Shown piece by piece: positions 17,041 to 29,079 of a DNA stretch of 64,000 nucleotides. Numbering within the stretch: position 1 is the first letter of the stretch; every line of letters starts with the position of its first letter. Made by a program: the position numbers and the translations under genes. The notes under the pieces are model-generated. The model was given only the letters and a program-made list of their open reading frames with translations. It was not told the origin of the DNA and searched no databases. Origin of the DNA: Pseudomonadota bacterium (GTDB taxonomy: Bacteria > Pseudomonadota > Gammaproteobacteria > Steroidobacterales > Woeseiaceae); contig JAQCGO010000001.1 of assembly GCA_027618995.1 (NCBI GenBank), positions 62,001 through 126,000 of the forward strand, in the 5' to 3' direction.

Positions 17041-18376
17041 TTCGCAAACTCCTGTCGATCGCAATCGCCGCGACCTTGCCATGTTGCACCGCGGAAACGG
17101 TCAGGTCTTCGCCGCCGACAACGCAGTCGCCACCGGCCCAGACCCTGCCGAGAGCCGTCGCGAAGTTGTCGTCGACAACGATGCGACCGCCCTGCAGTGC
17201 AACGCCCTGCAGACCATCGTCCACCAGTTTCTGGCCGATCGCCTTGAACACCATGTCCACCTGCAGCGTCTGCACGTCGTCGGTAATTGTCAGCCGGCCG
17301 TCACTGCCAAGCCTGGTCCTTGCAAGCGCGACAGAGATCGTGCCGTCTTGTTTGCTCACGGCTACCGGTGTCATCCAGTGCAGGATGCTTACATTGTTGG
17401 TCTGCGCCAGCTGTTGCTCGAATTCACTTGCACCCATCTCTTTGGGCCCACGCCGGTAGGCGATCAACACTTGTTCCGCGCCCAGCCGCTTGCTCTGCAC
17501 CGCGACATCGATCGCGGTCATGCCGCCGCCAACAACGAGCACGCGTCGGGCAACCGGTAAAGTGCCCTTGTCCGCTGCCTGTCGCAGCGCGGCGATATAG
17601 TCGATGGCGTTCTCGACGCCAACGATGTCGGCACCTGAAATACCCAGATCGTTGACAGCGCCGAGGCCAATGCCGAGAAACACGGCGTCGTACTGATCGC
17701 GGAGTTCCGCGAGCGTGACGTCGGCACCGAGAGCCACGTTATTCCTGACCTCGATGCCGCCGATCGACAGGATGTAGTCGACCTCACGCTGCGCAAAATT
17801 GTCGACGGTCTTGTAGGCAGCGATGCCGTACTCATTCAGGCCGCCGGGCTTGCTGTTGCGGTTATAGATGACGACGTCATGGCCGAGCATTGCCAGGCGG
17901 TGTGCGCAGGACAATCCGGCCGGTCCGGCACCAACGACAGCGACCCGCCGGCCACTGCGCTGGGCGCGCTCGAACAGCTTTGTGTTGTTTTCGAAAATCG
18001 GGTCCGTGGCGTAACGCTGCAAGAGACCGATGTCGACCGGCTTGTCTTCGTGCGTATGCCGGACGCAGGCATCCTCACACAGGATTTCCGTCGGGCACAC
18101 GCGCGCACACATTCCGCCCATGATGTTCTCGCGCAAAATCGTCTGCGCCGAGCCGCGAATATTGTCGCTGCGAATCTTTTGAATGAATCCCGGGATGTCG
18201 ATGCCGGTCGGGCACGCCGTGGTGCAGGGCGCGTCGTAGCAGAAATAACAGCGGTCGGCTGCGATCAATGCCTCGGCGCGCGACAGGGGCGGATGCAAGT
18301 CACTGAAATTGTTATCAATATCCGCCTTATCCAGGCGTCCGGCGCGAATATCAGCGGTGAATTCTGGCTTGGCCAT
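17033..18376 (-). CDS. preT: NAD-dependent dihydropyrimidine dehydrogenase, subunit PreT
   Basis: Electron-input subunit of 447 residues that takes hydride from NAD(P)H and passes electrons to PreA. It resembles the small subunit of glutamate synthase. N-terminal cysteine clusters (CYFCYDAPCTTACPTG near 43-58 and CARVCPTEILCEDAC near 92-106) bind 4Fe-4S. An FAD motif VVGAGPAGLSCAHRL lies near 150 and a nucleotide-binding motif VLVVGGGMTAIDVA in the second half. It is immediately downstream of the dihydropyrimidinase gene in the same operon. Confidence 0.93.
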   Translation of the reverse strand: MAKPEFTADIRAGRLDKADIDNNFSDLHPPLSRAEALIAADRCYFCYDAPCTTACPTGIDIPGFIQKIRSDNIRGSAQTILRENIMGGMCARVCPTEILCEDACVRHTHEDKPVDIGLLQRYATDPIFENNTKLFERAQRSGRRVAVVGAGPAGLSCAHRLAMLGHDVVIYNRNSKPGGLNEYGIAAYKTVDNFAQREVDYILSIGGIEVRNNVALGADVTLAELRDQYDAVFLGIGLGAVNDLGISGADIVGVENAIDYIAALRQAADKGTLPVARRVLVVGGGMTAIDVAVQSKRLGAEQVLIAYRRGPKEMGASEFEQQLAQTNNVSILHWMTPVAVSKQDGTISVALARTRLGSDGRLTITDDVQTLQVDMVFKAIGQKLVDDGLQGVALQGGRIVVDDNFATALGRVWAGGDCVVGGEDLTVSAVQHGKVAAIAIDRSLRSG

Positions 18377-18386
18377 CGGCTGTGCC

Positions 18387-21306
<2,920 letters not shown>

Positions 21307-21310
<4 letters not shown>

Positions 21311-22182
21311 TTCACGAGATCGCCGTACGCGTCCGGGCGGCGATCGCGGAAGAACTGCCAGGTGTTACGAACTTCACGCACCATATCAAGGTCGATTTCA
21401 TGCACCAGCAATTCGTCGTCGCCGTAACTCGCCTGCGCCTCGATCTCGCCACGCGGATTGACGATGTAGCTCGAACCGTAAAACTCACCCATGTTGTGCG
21501 TTGTTGCCCACGGCTCTTCCTTGCCAACGCGATTGATCGCGCCGATAAAAACACCATTGGCGGCAGCGGACGCCGGTTGCTCGAGTTCCCACAAATATTT
21601 GCTGAGGCCCGCGACCGTCGCGGACGGATTGACGATGTACTCGGCGCCGTTGAGTGCCAGTGCCCGCCAGCCTTCGGGGAAATGCCGGTCGTAGCAAATG
21701 TAGACGCCGAGTTTCACATAGGCGGTATCGAACACCGGATAACCGAGATTGCCGGGCTTGAAGAAAAACTTTTCATAGAAACCCGGATCGACTTGCGGAA
21801 TATGCGTCTTGCGGTACTTGCCGAGGTAGGAACCGTCGGCGTCGATAACGGCCGCCGTGTTGTAGTAGACGCCCGGCATCGTTTCCTCGTAGATGGGCAC
21901 AACGATGACCATGCTGTGCTTCTTCGCATACTCCTGCATGAGCTTCGTGGTGTAGCCATCCGGAATGGCTTCGGCCGCGGCATACCATTTTCTGTCCTGG
22001 CCAGGACAAAAGTAAGGCTGCGTGAAAACTTCCTGGAAGCAAAGCACCTGGACCTTTTGCCGCGCGGCATCTTCGATTAACGGAATATGCGCCTCGAGCA
22101 TGCGATCGCGAATCGCGTTTGGCGTCATCGAGCCGTCGCCTTTCAGGGCCATCTGGATCAGGCCACATTTAAGCTTTTCCAT
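21307..22182 (-). CDS. N-carbamoyl-beta-alanine amidohydrolase (beta-ureidopropionase), nitrilase superfamily
   Basis: Last step of reductive pyrimidine catabolism, giving beta-alanine (or 3-aminoisobutyrate), CO2 and ammonia. It has 291 residues with the nitrilase triad: Glu51 in CFQEVF, Lys125 in YRKTHIP and Cys163 in YICYDRHFPEGW. The stretch RHFPEGWRAL is typical of carbamoyl-amino-acid amidases in pyrimidine operons. AGGGGGA lies just upstream of the ATG. It is the first gene of the leftward operon, and its stop overlaps the permease start (ATGA). Confidence 0.92.
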
Positions 22183-22349
22183 TCTTCCCCCTTATAACAA
22201 ATCACATCTAATCAATGTGTTATCGAGTTTTTGAGACTTTCAATATACGCCTTTTTGGCGCTAATTTCATGACTCAGAATAGGGCATCGACAAGGAACCC
22301 AGGTAGACCGCGTTCCCCCGGATGGTAAGCTTGCAGGGTGAGAACGAAT
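22183..22349. promoter_or_regulatory. divergent promoter region, pyrimidine operon / nucleotidase
   Basis: An AT-richer 167-nt gap that must carry promoters for the leftward pyrimidine-degradation operon and the rightward nucleotidase gene. An inverted repeat CACAT-N7-ATGTG lies at 22203-22219, 20 to 40 nt upstream of the beta-ureidopropionase start, a reasonable place for a repressor site. No convincing pair of -35/-10 hexamers was found. No regulator gene adjoins this operon. Confidence 0.3.
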
Positions 22350-23960
22350 ATGCAACGACCTGCCATAAAAACTCTCTTGTTCCTGATTTCTGTTCTGCTG
22401 TCGGCTTGTGCGCTCAGTCCTCAGTCTACTGCAAGCCAATCCCATGGGCTGACCTTTATCCACCTCAACGATACCTATCGTGTGGCGGATGTTGAGGATG
22501 GCACGCGCGGAGGTTTCGCTCGGGCGATCACGGTGATTCGGCAGGCGCAGAATGAAGGCCGTGATGTGCGCGTATTGCACGCCGGTGACTTGTTATCGCC
22601 ATCGCTGGAGAGCCAGATCTGGTACGGCGGCCAGATGGTCAAGGCACTGAACTTCATCGACGGCATTGCGCCGGCCTATTTCGTGGCCGGAAATCACGAA
22701 TTCGATATGCGCGACGGCGATCTGGCATTTTTTATCAATGCCGTTCGTTCCTCCGGTTTTGACTGGCTGGGCGACAATTACTCGTTGCAAACCGGGGACG
22801 AAGTGGCCGACACGGCGTTGAAATCGACGTTCACCATCGAGCACGGTGACAAGACTATTGGTTTTTTTGCGCTCACGATGCATCCGCTGGATGGCGGTAC
22901 GGCACGGTCCTATGTTGAGTATGACCGCGACTATGTCGGCGCCGCGGAGCGCGTGATCCGGCAGCTTGAGGCAAAGGGTGTCGACATGATTATCGGGCTG
23001 ACGCATCTGCGGATGACGGATGATATTGCGCTCGCAAAATTGCGTGCCGAACATCCGACGCTGCAGTTTATTGTCGGCGGCCACGAACATGAGGTTAGCA
23101 GCCGCCTGCAGAGCGACGCATCGGCCGCGATTTTCAAGGGTTCATCGAACGCGCGCGTCATCTGGCGCATCGACGTCGATTTCGCCGCCGACAGCAATAT
23201 TTCGATCAACGCGACATCGCTGGACCTGGACGTCACCGTTGCCAAGGACGCCGGCTATCAGCAACTGGAAAACGAGTGGCGCACGGAGTTACTGCGCCTG
23301 TATCCGATCATCGACGCCAAGGTCGGCGAAGCCGCCGTCCCGTTCGACGCCAGGGAGGAGGTAATCAGGAATGAGGAATCCAGTTGGGGGAATTTCATTG
23401 TCGACACGGCGCGATCAGCATTCGGCAAGCCGATCGCGGACTTCGCCTTCATCAACAGCGGCTCGATTCGTATCGACGACTACATCATGGGCGACATCCG
23501 CTACGAGGACATCGCGCGTAGCTTCGGCTTCTCACCCTATCTGCGTTGGCTGCAATTGAGCGGGGCGCAGTTCAGGACGCTGATGGAGGCGGGCTACGTG
23601 GGCGAAGGCGAGGGAAACTTCCCGCAGGTTTCGGGTTTTCGCGTCTGCGTGGACCGACGCCTCGCGCATCGTTCGCGCATCGTCAGCCTGCAGGTTCCGA
23701 CCGAGGCTGGCTGGCAGGAGATTGATGCGAGCCGGCAGTACACGCTGGTACTGCCGGATTTTCTCTACCAGAACAATGACGGCTACGTCATTCCGGATCA
23801 CTTGAGGGATCCGCATTCGCGCACGGGGGCCGAGCTCAAGTACCTGGTGCTTGATGCGATCATCAAGGCGCAACAACTGGGGCAAAAAGTTGGCCAGGAG
23901 GTGGACCCGAAGAATCCGCGCTTCGTGGCGCTGGGCCCGGATCGCGAGGCTTGCTGGTAG
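22350..23960 (+). CDS. 5'-nucleotidase / UshA-like metallophosphatase lipoprotein
   Basis: Envelope nucleotidase of 536 residues. The ATG at 22350 has AGGGTGAG upstream and opens a lipoprotein signal ending LLSAC (Cys20); a GTG at 22338 is the alternative. Motifs in order are HLNDTYRV, GDLLSPSLES, VAGNHEFDMRDGD, LTHLRM and VGGHEHEV, followed by a C-terminal nucleotide-binding domain (FINSGSIR, NNDGY). The first motif has Tyr where most family members have the metal-binding His, a variant also seen in some relatives. It is divergent from the pyrimidine operon, consistent with supplying nucleosides to it. Confidence 0.87.
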   Translation: MQRPAIKTLLFLISVLLSACALSPQSTASQSHGLTFIHLNDTYRVADVEDGTRGGFARAITVIRQAQNEGRDVRVLHAGDLLSPSLESQIWYGGQMVKALNFIDGIAPAYFVAGNHEFDMRDGDLAFFINAVRSSGFDWLGDNYSLQTGDEVADTALKSTFTIEHGDKTIGFFALTMHPLDGGTARSYVEYDRDYVGAAERVIRQLEAKGVDMIIGLTHLRMTDDIALAKLRAEHPTLQFIVGGHEHEVSSRLQSDASAAIFKGSSNARVIWRIDVDFAADSNISINATSLDLDVTVAKDAGYQQLENEWRTELLRLYPIIDAKVGEAAVPFDAREEVIRNEESSWGNFIVDTARSAFGKPIADFAFINSGSIRIDDYIMGDIRYEDIARSFGFSPYLRWLQLSGAQFRTLMEAGYVGEGEGNFPQVSGFRVCVDRRLAHRSRIVSLQVPTEAGWQEIDASRQYTLVLPDFLYQNNDGYVIPDHLRDPHSRTGAELKYLVLDAIIKAQQLGQKVGQEVDPKNPRFVALGPDREACW

Positions 23961-24066
23961 GAGGCCGCCACGCTGTGGGAGGTTGTCTGCTGTGGGAGGC
24001 CGCCATGCGGGCGAATCATTGATGTCGCGGGCATGGCCCCCTCCCACAGCATGGCCCCTCCCACAA
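23957..24066. repeat. GC-rich nested inverted repeat (REP-like)
   Basis: TGTGGGAGG occurs at 23974-23982 and 23991-23999, and its complement CCTCCCACA at 24040-24048 and 24057-24065, giving nested arms. The best arm pair is 18 nt long (23991-24008 with 24031-24048) with 16 matches around a 22-nt loop. The block begins GTAGGAGG, so the nucleotidase TAG stop lies inside its left edge. A related, shorter element lies at 62213-62245. This looks like a REP-type dispersed palindrome. Confidence 0.65.
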
Positions 24067-24076
24067 GATACCCTCC

Positions 24077-24104
24077 AAAAAAAAGAGCGGTCCGAAGACC
24101 GCCC
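24077..24104 (-). terminator. rho-independent terminator
   Basis: On the minus strand a GCGGTC-TTCG-GACCGC hairpin (24087-24102), closed by a stable TTCG-type tetraloop, is followed directly by a run of eight T (24077-24084). It stands 28 nt past the stop of the TonB-receptor gene and is well placed to end that transcript. Confidence 0.85.
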
Positions 24105-24131
24105 TTTGAGGTCGTGCAGTTTGCGAATCGA

Positions 24132-26081
24132 TCAGAAGTCGAAGCGAATTCCAAGTCGAATCTGATAGACCGAATTGGATGAGCTCGCAAAATCGACATT
24201 CCTACCGTTGAACGAATTGTAGCGATAGACGCAGTCGCTCTGCTGCAGGCAATTGGTGCGCGGTGCATCACCTGTCAGCGCGGGGGCTCCGGCGACACCA
24301 AGGGCGACCACATCGGCCGCCCTGACAATGTCCGCCGTCACGATGTCGTTGTCCAGGAAGCCCGGGCCATCATTCCAGACGCCCCAGTTCTCATTGAGCA
24401 GGTTCAGGAAGTTTTCAATGTCGAGTACAAGCCGGACGTTGTTGTCACCCAGTGAATCGCCGAGGAACTTGAGCCCCGGGATTGACTGCTGAATGCGAAC
24501 ATTCGTCAGCGAATTCCAGCTGGAGTCGGTGCTGAACGGCGTCAAAATGCCTTTGCCACCACCGTGTTTCGCGATGTAGTCATTGAAGTCCGACTGATTG
24601 AACCCGGCTCCATATACGACAGCAGGATCGCTGGCACTGGTCGGAACATACAAGGTGTCCGTGTCGAACGGGCTCTCGAAGCGGGCGCGACCAAACATTG
24701 GATTGGCATCACTGACATTAAAGGTATGTGCGTACGCATCGCCCGAGAGGCGCTGGAAGACCGCGTCAAATCGTGTCGTGGCGTCTCCGGATCCAAAGAA
24801 GTCTCTTTCGTAGCCAACGTGCAGTTTGAACGAATGCTCGATCTGGAATGGCGACGGCCGCACACCCGGATCGTTGCGGTCAGCGCTGATAATGCCGCGC
24901 CAGTTCGAAACGCCGCGTGACGACGTTCCCTCGGTAACCGCTTCGATATCCTGGTAGGCGTAGCTGACATCAAAGTCCCAGCCATTCTCGTAACGCTTGG
25001 AAACGGCCAGCGCAATGACATGGTTTTCGCCGTCACTGAAATTGCCAAGCTCGGTCACGTTGCTGATACCCAAGGCGTTCAGGTCGGCGTAGATGGGCCG
25101 GCCGTCCGGCGCAACGCCCGGCGTCGTGTCAGATCGCGATGTCTGGGCGAGGTTAGTCCACATGAAACCGTCTTTTACCTTCGTGTACAGATACTGCGCG
25201 GTGAATATATAGCCTTCGCTGGCACCGATATTGAAGTCCTGTTCCAGTCGCAACGAGGCTTTCCAGTCCGAGGGGATCTCGAAGTCCGGGGCGATCGTGT
25301 CGATTGGAACCGGGGTGCCGAGCGCCACCTGGTCGATCAGTGTCTGCGGCACGACAGCCGGGTCCACATTGGTAAAAGTACCAGAGGCCGTAACTGTCGG
25401 CAGCTGGAACGCGTTCGATGTCCATACTTTCGGGTCACCGCCTGAGAACAGGCCGAAACCGCCCGTCAGCGTCGTGCGGTCTGCTATATCCCAGCGGAAA
25501 CTGATGCGCGGCATGAAAAGGTCAAGGCCGTCAAGGTTCATGCTGCTATCAACACCATAGGTATCCTCGATCGACTGGCTAAATGTAGGCGCGTCGGACT
25601 GGTCATAGGTTTCGTAGCGAACGCCGAAGCTAAGCTCCAGGGTTGGCGAGACCTGCCAGGTGTCCTGGATGAAATACGCCCACTTGTCATAGCCCCAGCG
25701 TGCGGCGGCGTTGTTGGTATCATTCGAGGTGTCATTCTGGTAGGTGACCGTTGCCGTTTGCGCCACGAGGTTGGCGTAATTGGTGTAATTGAAACGGCCT
25801 CGTGCGTCAGAGACAAACAGGTTGAACAGGCTGAAGTCTTCGAGCTCGACACCTGCCGAGAGCACGTGGTCGCCGAGAAAATAATCGGCCTTGGCAAAGA
25901 TCTGCGAGCGCTCGTCATTGAATTCGTTTGCATGTCGGAAGCGATCGCAACCGCCAATGACGTTGTCTAGGTCGTCGTCCAGCAGCAGACCCTCCAGCGG
26001 CGTGCCGACCAGGGATGCTGCGCTGAGATTGTCGATTTCGATCTGGCCTACACCCGTGCCCGCGTTGCAAATCTGCCGCAA
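24132..26081 (-). pseudogene. TonB-dependent receptor, N-terminally truncated (Oar-like beta-barrel)
   Basis: The 649-residue open frame holds only the C-terminal outer-membrane barrel of a large TonB-dependent receptor. It has repeated amphipathic strands (ILSAGVELEDFSLFNLF-type, LELSFGVRYETYDQS, DRTTLTGGFGLFSGGDP), a late NFLNLLNENWG segment, and ends in IRLGIRFDF with the terminal Phe typical of outer-membrane barrels. A signal peptide, TonB box, carboxypeptidase-like domain and plug are absent. The only start is a TTG at 26081, and an in-frame TAA lies about 30 nt further upstream. The intact gene should be roughly 350 residues longer. It keeps a good terminator. I read it as a deletion remnant; a frameshift is unlikely because no plug coding is visible upstream. 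Confidence 0.7.
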
Positions 26082-26442
26082 AGCAAACAGGTCTTCATGA
26101 CACTTCGATTACGTTCGAATCCATGAATAATCGCTGCCGTTTTTACTACTCATCATGGCGATTCACGATAATGATTACGGGCAAATGTAACGCAGCGAAA
26201 AAGCTTGTGCAATAAGGGTTTACGCGCATCTTCGAAAGCTCGCCGAACCTGTGCCGGGCGGTGAGCGTACTGCCCGGCGAAGTCGGGTTACGAAAATGTT
26301 ACAAGCCCTTGTTTTTCAGTTGTTTGATGGCGGAACACATGCTGTTTGTGTGGAATCCCGCGGCGCACTCTCGCGGCCAGATGACTGATCCTGCCGACGA
26401 TTGCCCCGCCGGACCCGTGCAAGCCGTGCACCTGTTGCCCGT
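26082..26442. other. gap without a recognisable gene
   Basis: About 360 nt between the truncated receptor and the lipoprotein gene. No open frame of convincing composition was found on either strand. A GCCGGGC-N12-GCCCGGC hairpin lies at 26253-26278 without a T-run. Composition is less GC-rich than the genes around it. This is where the missing receptor N-terminus would be expected, but none of it can be seen. Confidence 0.6.
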
Positions 26443-27363
26443 TCAGCGCAAACTTTCGATGTTGCTTATGTGCCACATATGAGCATCCGCCAAATCGATC
26501 CGGAACACGGGCGCATGCTGCTTTTCGACCGTGAGAAACGCGGCCATGCCGTGCTCATCCACGGCGATCGCCTCGGCGTTCTTGATCTTGCCGAGCTTGA
26601 GTTCCAGCGCGGTGCCCGTGAGCGCCTCCGGCCAGCTTTGCTGTTCGCCGCGTGCGAAGTAATACACGCCGCCATAGGTAAGGACCAACGCGCTCCTGCC
26701 ATCGGCCGCAAAATCCATCGCGGTCGGCTGCCAGGGCCAACCGCTCTTGTCTGCATTCTCTTTCTGCCGTTTGCTCGGCTGCGGCAGGCTGCTGATCAAA
26801 GCCAGCTGACTCGCGATGACGGTTTCACCGCTGCCTGGCCTTAGCGGTACGGCATACAACACGGCCGGAATATCGCGCTTGCTCAATATGTAGAAAAACC
26901 CGCCCGCCACGTCGACGGCGAGTGACTCCGCATCGCGCGGTCCGTTCGGATAGCGGAAATTCACTTGCCAGGCGAGTGGCACCTCTTCTTCGTCTGACCC
27001 CGGCTCCGCAACGATGTACAGCGTAACGTGCGGCCGTCGCGATTCGTTGTCGCCAATATCGGCGACCGCGAGGTAGCTCTTGCCGTCATACTCAAATGCA
27101 GCGAGATCTTCCCAGTCTTCATTGCTGGCATCGTCGATAGCCACGCGCCCACAGTGTTTGCCACTTCGCGATAGGCCGTACAATGTCGGTGCGCCGTCAT
27201 CGTTGATCGCCCACAACAGGTCGGCGTCGACAGTGGATCGTGCCAGGCCACTGGCCTCATCCAGGTCACGATTTTCGAGCGAACCCACCTGCCGGATCGG
27301 TACATCGTCGCCGCCGGCAATGCAGCCGGCAAGCAGCAAGGGTACACAGATCAATAGACGCAC
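26443..27363 (-). CDS. lipoprotein of unknown function, probable beta-propeller
   Basis: Predicted lipoprotein of 306 residues. The GTG at 27363 has GGAG about 7 nt upstream and opens [14 protein letters not shown] with a clean lipobox; the longer in-frame extension overlaps deoD on the other strand and is rejected. The mature part has repeated blade-like units ([55 protein letters not shown]), suggesting a propeller of the SdiA-regulated/phytase-like type. No catalytic motif was recognised. It is divergent from deoD by about 70 nt. Function unknown. Confidence 0.72.
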   Translation of the reverse strand: MRLLICVPLLLAGCIAGGDDVPIRQVGSLENRDLDEASGLARSTVDADLLWAINDDGAPTLYGLSRSGKHCGRVAIDDASNEDWEDLAAFEYDGKSYLAVADIGDNESRRPHVTLYIVAEPGSDEEEVPLAWQVNFRYPNGPRDAESLAVDVAGGFFYILSKRDIPAVLYAVPLRPGSGETVIASQLALISSLPQPSKRQKENADKSGWPWQPTAMDFAADGRSALVLTYGGVYYFARGEQQSWPEALTGTALELKLGKIKNAEAIAVDEHGMAAFLTVEKQHAPVFRIDLADAHMWHISNIESLR

Positions 27364-27432
27364 AACACGCTCCGCTGTATGGTTGTCGCAAGGAAAAGAG
27401 TGTGGCTGAGACCCACTCGAGATGCGAGATTT

Positions 27433-28140
27433 ATGGCCACCAAACATATGAATGCAGCGCCGGGCGATTTTGCCGAAACGGTGCTGATGCCCGGCGACCC
27501 GCTGCGGGCGCAATACATTGCAGATACCTACCTCGGCAGTGCGCGTCGCGTTACGGACGTGCGCAACATGTGGGGTTTCACCGGAACCTATAAGGGTCAA
27601 CCGGTGTCGGTCATGGCGCACGGCATGGGCATACCGTCGGTGTCAATTTATTGCACCGAGCTCATCACTGAGTATGCGGTCAAGCGTGTCATTCGTGTCG
27701 GCAGCTGTGGCACCTCGCATCCGGACGTCAAACTGCGCGACATCATTATCGCGATGGGCGCCTCGACCGACTCCAATTGCAATCGCATGCGCTTCGGTGG
27801 CTACGACTATGCGGCGCTGGCCAGTTACAACCTGGTGCGGAAAGCGGTAGACGCCGCTGAGGCGAACAAGGTCCGCTATCACGTCGGCAATATTTTTTCG
27901 GCTGACCTGTTTTACACGCCGGACCCGGGCATGTTTGAAACTCTGGCGAAGTACGATGTGTATGGCGTCGAGATGGAAGCGGCTGGAATCTATCCCATCG
28001 CGGCGGAGCACGGTGCTGAGGCTCTCGCAATATGCACGGTCAGCGACGACATCGTCACGGGTGACCATCTGACCACCGATGAACGACAGACAACCTTCGA
28101 TGAAATGATCCTGGTTGCGCTGCAAACAGCGATCGGTTGA
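27433..28140 (+). CDS. deoD: purine-nucleoside phosphorylase, DeoD type
   Basis: Hexameric-type phosphorylase of 235 residues that splits purine (deoxy)nucleosides with phosphate. The start at 27433 gives [19 protein letters not shown], aligning with E. coli DeoD; a longer in-frame start at 27379 lacks family support. Signatures are [17 protein letters not shown] near 90, the active-site VEMEAAGIY, and [10 protein letters not shown] with the catalytic Asp. It heads a rightward run with deoC and two aldehyde-dehydrogenase-family genes. The freed hypoxanthine or guanine fits the purine operon at 33 kb. Confidence 0.94.
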   Translation: MATKHMNAAPGDFAETVLMPGDPLRAQYIADTYLGSARRVTDVRNMWGFTGTYKGQPVSVMAHGMGIPSVSIYCTELITEYAVKRVIRVGSCGTSHPDVKLRDIIIAMGASTDSNCNRMRFGGYDYAALASYNLVRKAVDAAEANKVRYHVGNIFSADLFYTPDPGMFETLAKYDVYGVEMEAAGIYPIAAEHGAEALAICTVSDDIVTGDHLTTDERQTTFDEMILVALQTAIG

Positions 28141-28152
28141 GGTCAAGTTGAA

Positions 28153-29079
28153 ATGAGCCTGTCTGCTGTAACCAGCACATTCAAACTTCCGGACTTGAGT
28201 CGGATCCCGACCGTCGACGAGGTTGGCATCAACGAGCGAGTTGCCCGTTTTCAGAGTCGCAGTATCAAGTCCGCCTCAAAAGTCGAGGCGTTGAAGCTGA
28301 TCCTGTCGATGATCGACCTGACGACCCTGGAAGGGCAAGACACACCGGGTAAGGTCCGTCAGCTGTGTCAGAAAGCGATTCATCTGCATGATTCGATCCC
28401 GGGCTTGCCGCATGTCGCGGCAGTTTGCGTCTACCCGACGATGGTCAAGGTCGCGAAGAAAGCACTCGGCGACCGCGGCATCAATATCGCCTCGGTTGCG
28501 ACTGCATTTCCGAGCGGCCAGGCGCCGTTATCGGTCAAGCTGGACGACACGCGCATGGCGGTCGCGGAGGGCGCCAACGAAATTGACATGGTTATTTCAC
28601 GCGGCGAATTTCTGGCCGGCAACTACGGCATGGTGTTTGACGAGATCCTGGCCATCAAGGAAGCCTGTGGCGATGCGCACCTGAAGGTGATTCTCGAAAC
28701 CGGCGAACTTGGCACACTCGATCGCGTGCGCCAGGCGAGTGAGTTGGCAATGCATGCGGGCGCCGATTTCATCAAGACCTCGACCGGCAAGATTCAACCG
28801 GCGGCGACCATGCAGGTGACGCTGGTCATGCTGCAAGCGATTCGCGATTATTTTGCGGCGACCGGCCGTATGGTTGGTATGAAGCCCGCGGGCGGAATTG
28901 CCCATTCCAAGCTCGCGATTCACTACCTGGTGATGCTGCGCGAGACCCTGGGCAATGCGTGGATGACGCCGCAATGGTTTCGTTTTGGCGCCAGCTCGCT
29001 GGCCAATGACGTGCTGATGCAAATTCGTAAACAGGCGACCGGTGTGTATCAGTCGGCGGATTATTTTTCGAAGGACTAA
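28153..29079 (+). CDS. deoC: deoxyribose-phosphate aldolase
   Basis: Cleaves deoxyribose-5-phosphate to acetaldehyde and glyceraldehyde-3-phosphate. It has 308 residues, longer than the 259 of E. coli because of an N-terminal extension of about 45 residues. Active-site residues are Asp145 (ANEIDMVI), Schiff-base Lys208 (GADFIKTSTGK) and Lys244 (GMKPAGG). The C-terminal YQSADYFSKD includes a Tyr like the one that reaches the active site in E. coli. The stop overlaps the aldehyde dehydrogenase start (TAATG), pairing acetaldehyde production with its oxidation. Confidence 0.95.
   Translation: MSLSAVTSTFKLPDLSRIPTVDEVGINERVARFQSRSIKSASKVEALKLILSMIDLTTLEGQDTPGKVRQLCQKAIHLHDSIPGLPHVAAVCVYPTMVKVAKKALGDRGINIASVATAFPSGQAPLSVKLDDTRMAVAEGANEIDMVISRGEFLAGNYGMVFDEILAIKEACGDAHLKVILETGELGTLDRVRQASELAMHAGADFIKTSTGKIQPAATMQVTLVMLQAIRDYFAATGRMVGMKPAGGIAHSKLAIHYLVMLRETLGNAWMTPQWFRFGASSLANDVLMQIRKQATGVYQSADYFSKD

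Noticed and set aside
23957-24066. CRISPR array or tandem repeats
   Set aside because: Units are inverted, not direct with uniform spacers, and there are only a few; no cas genes nearby.
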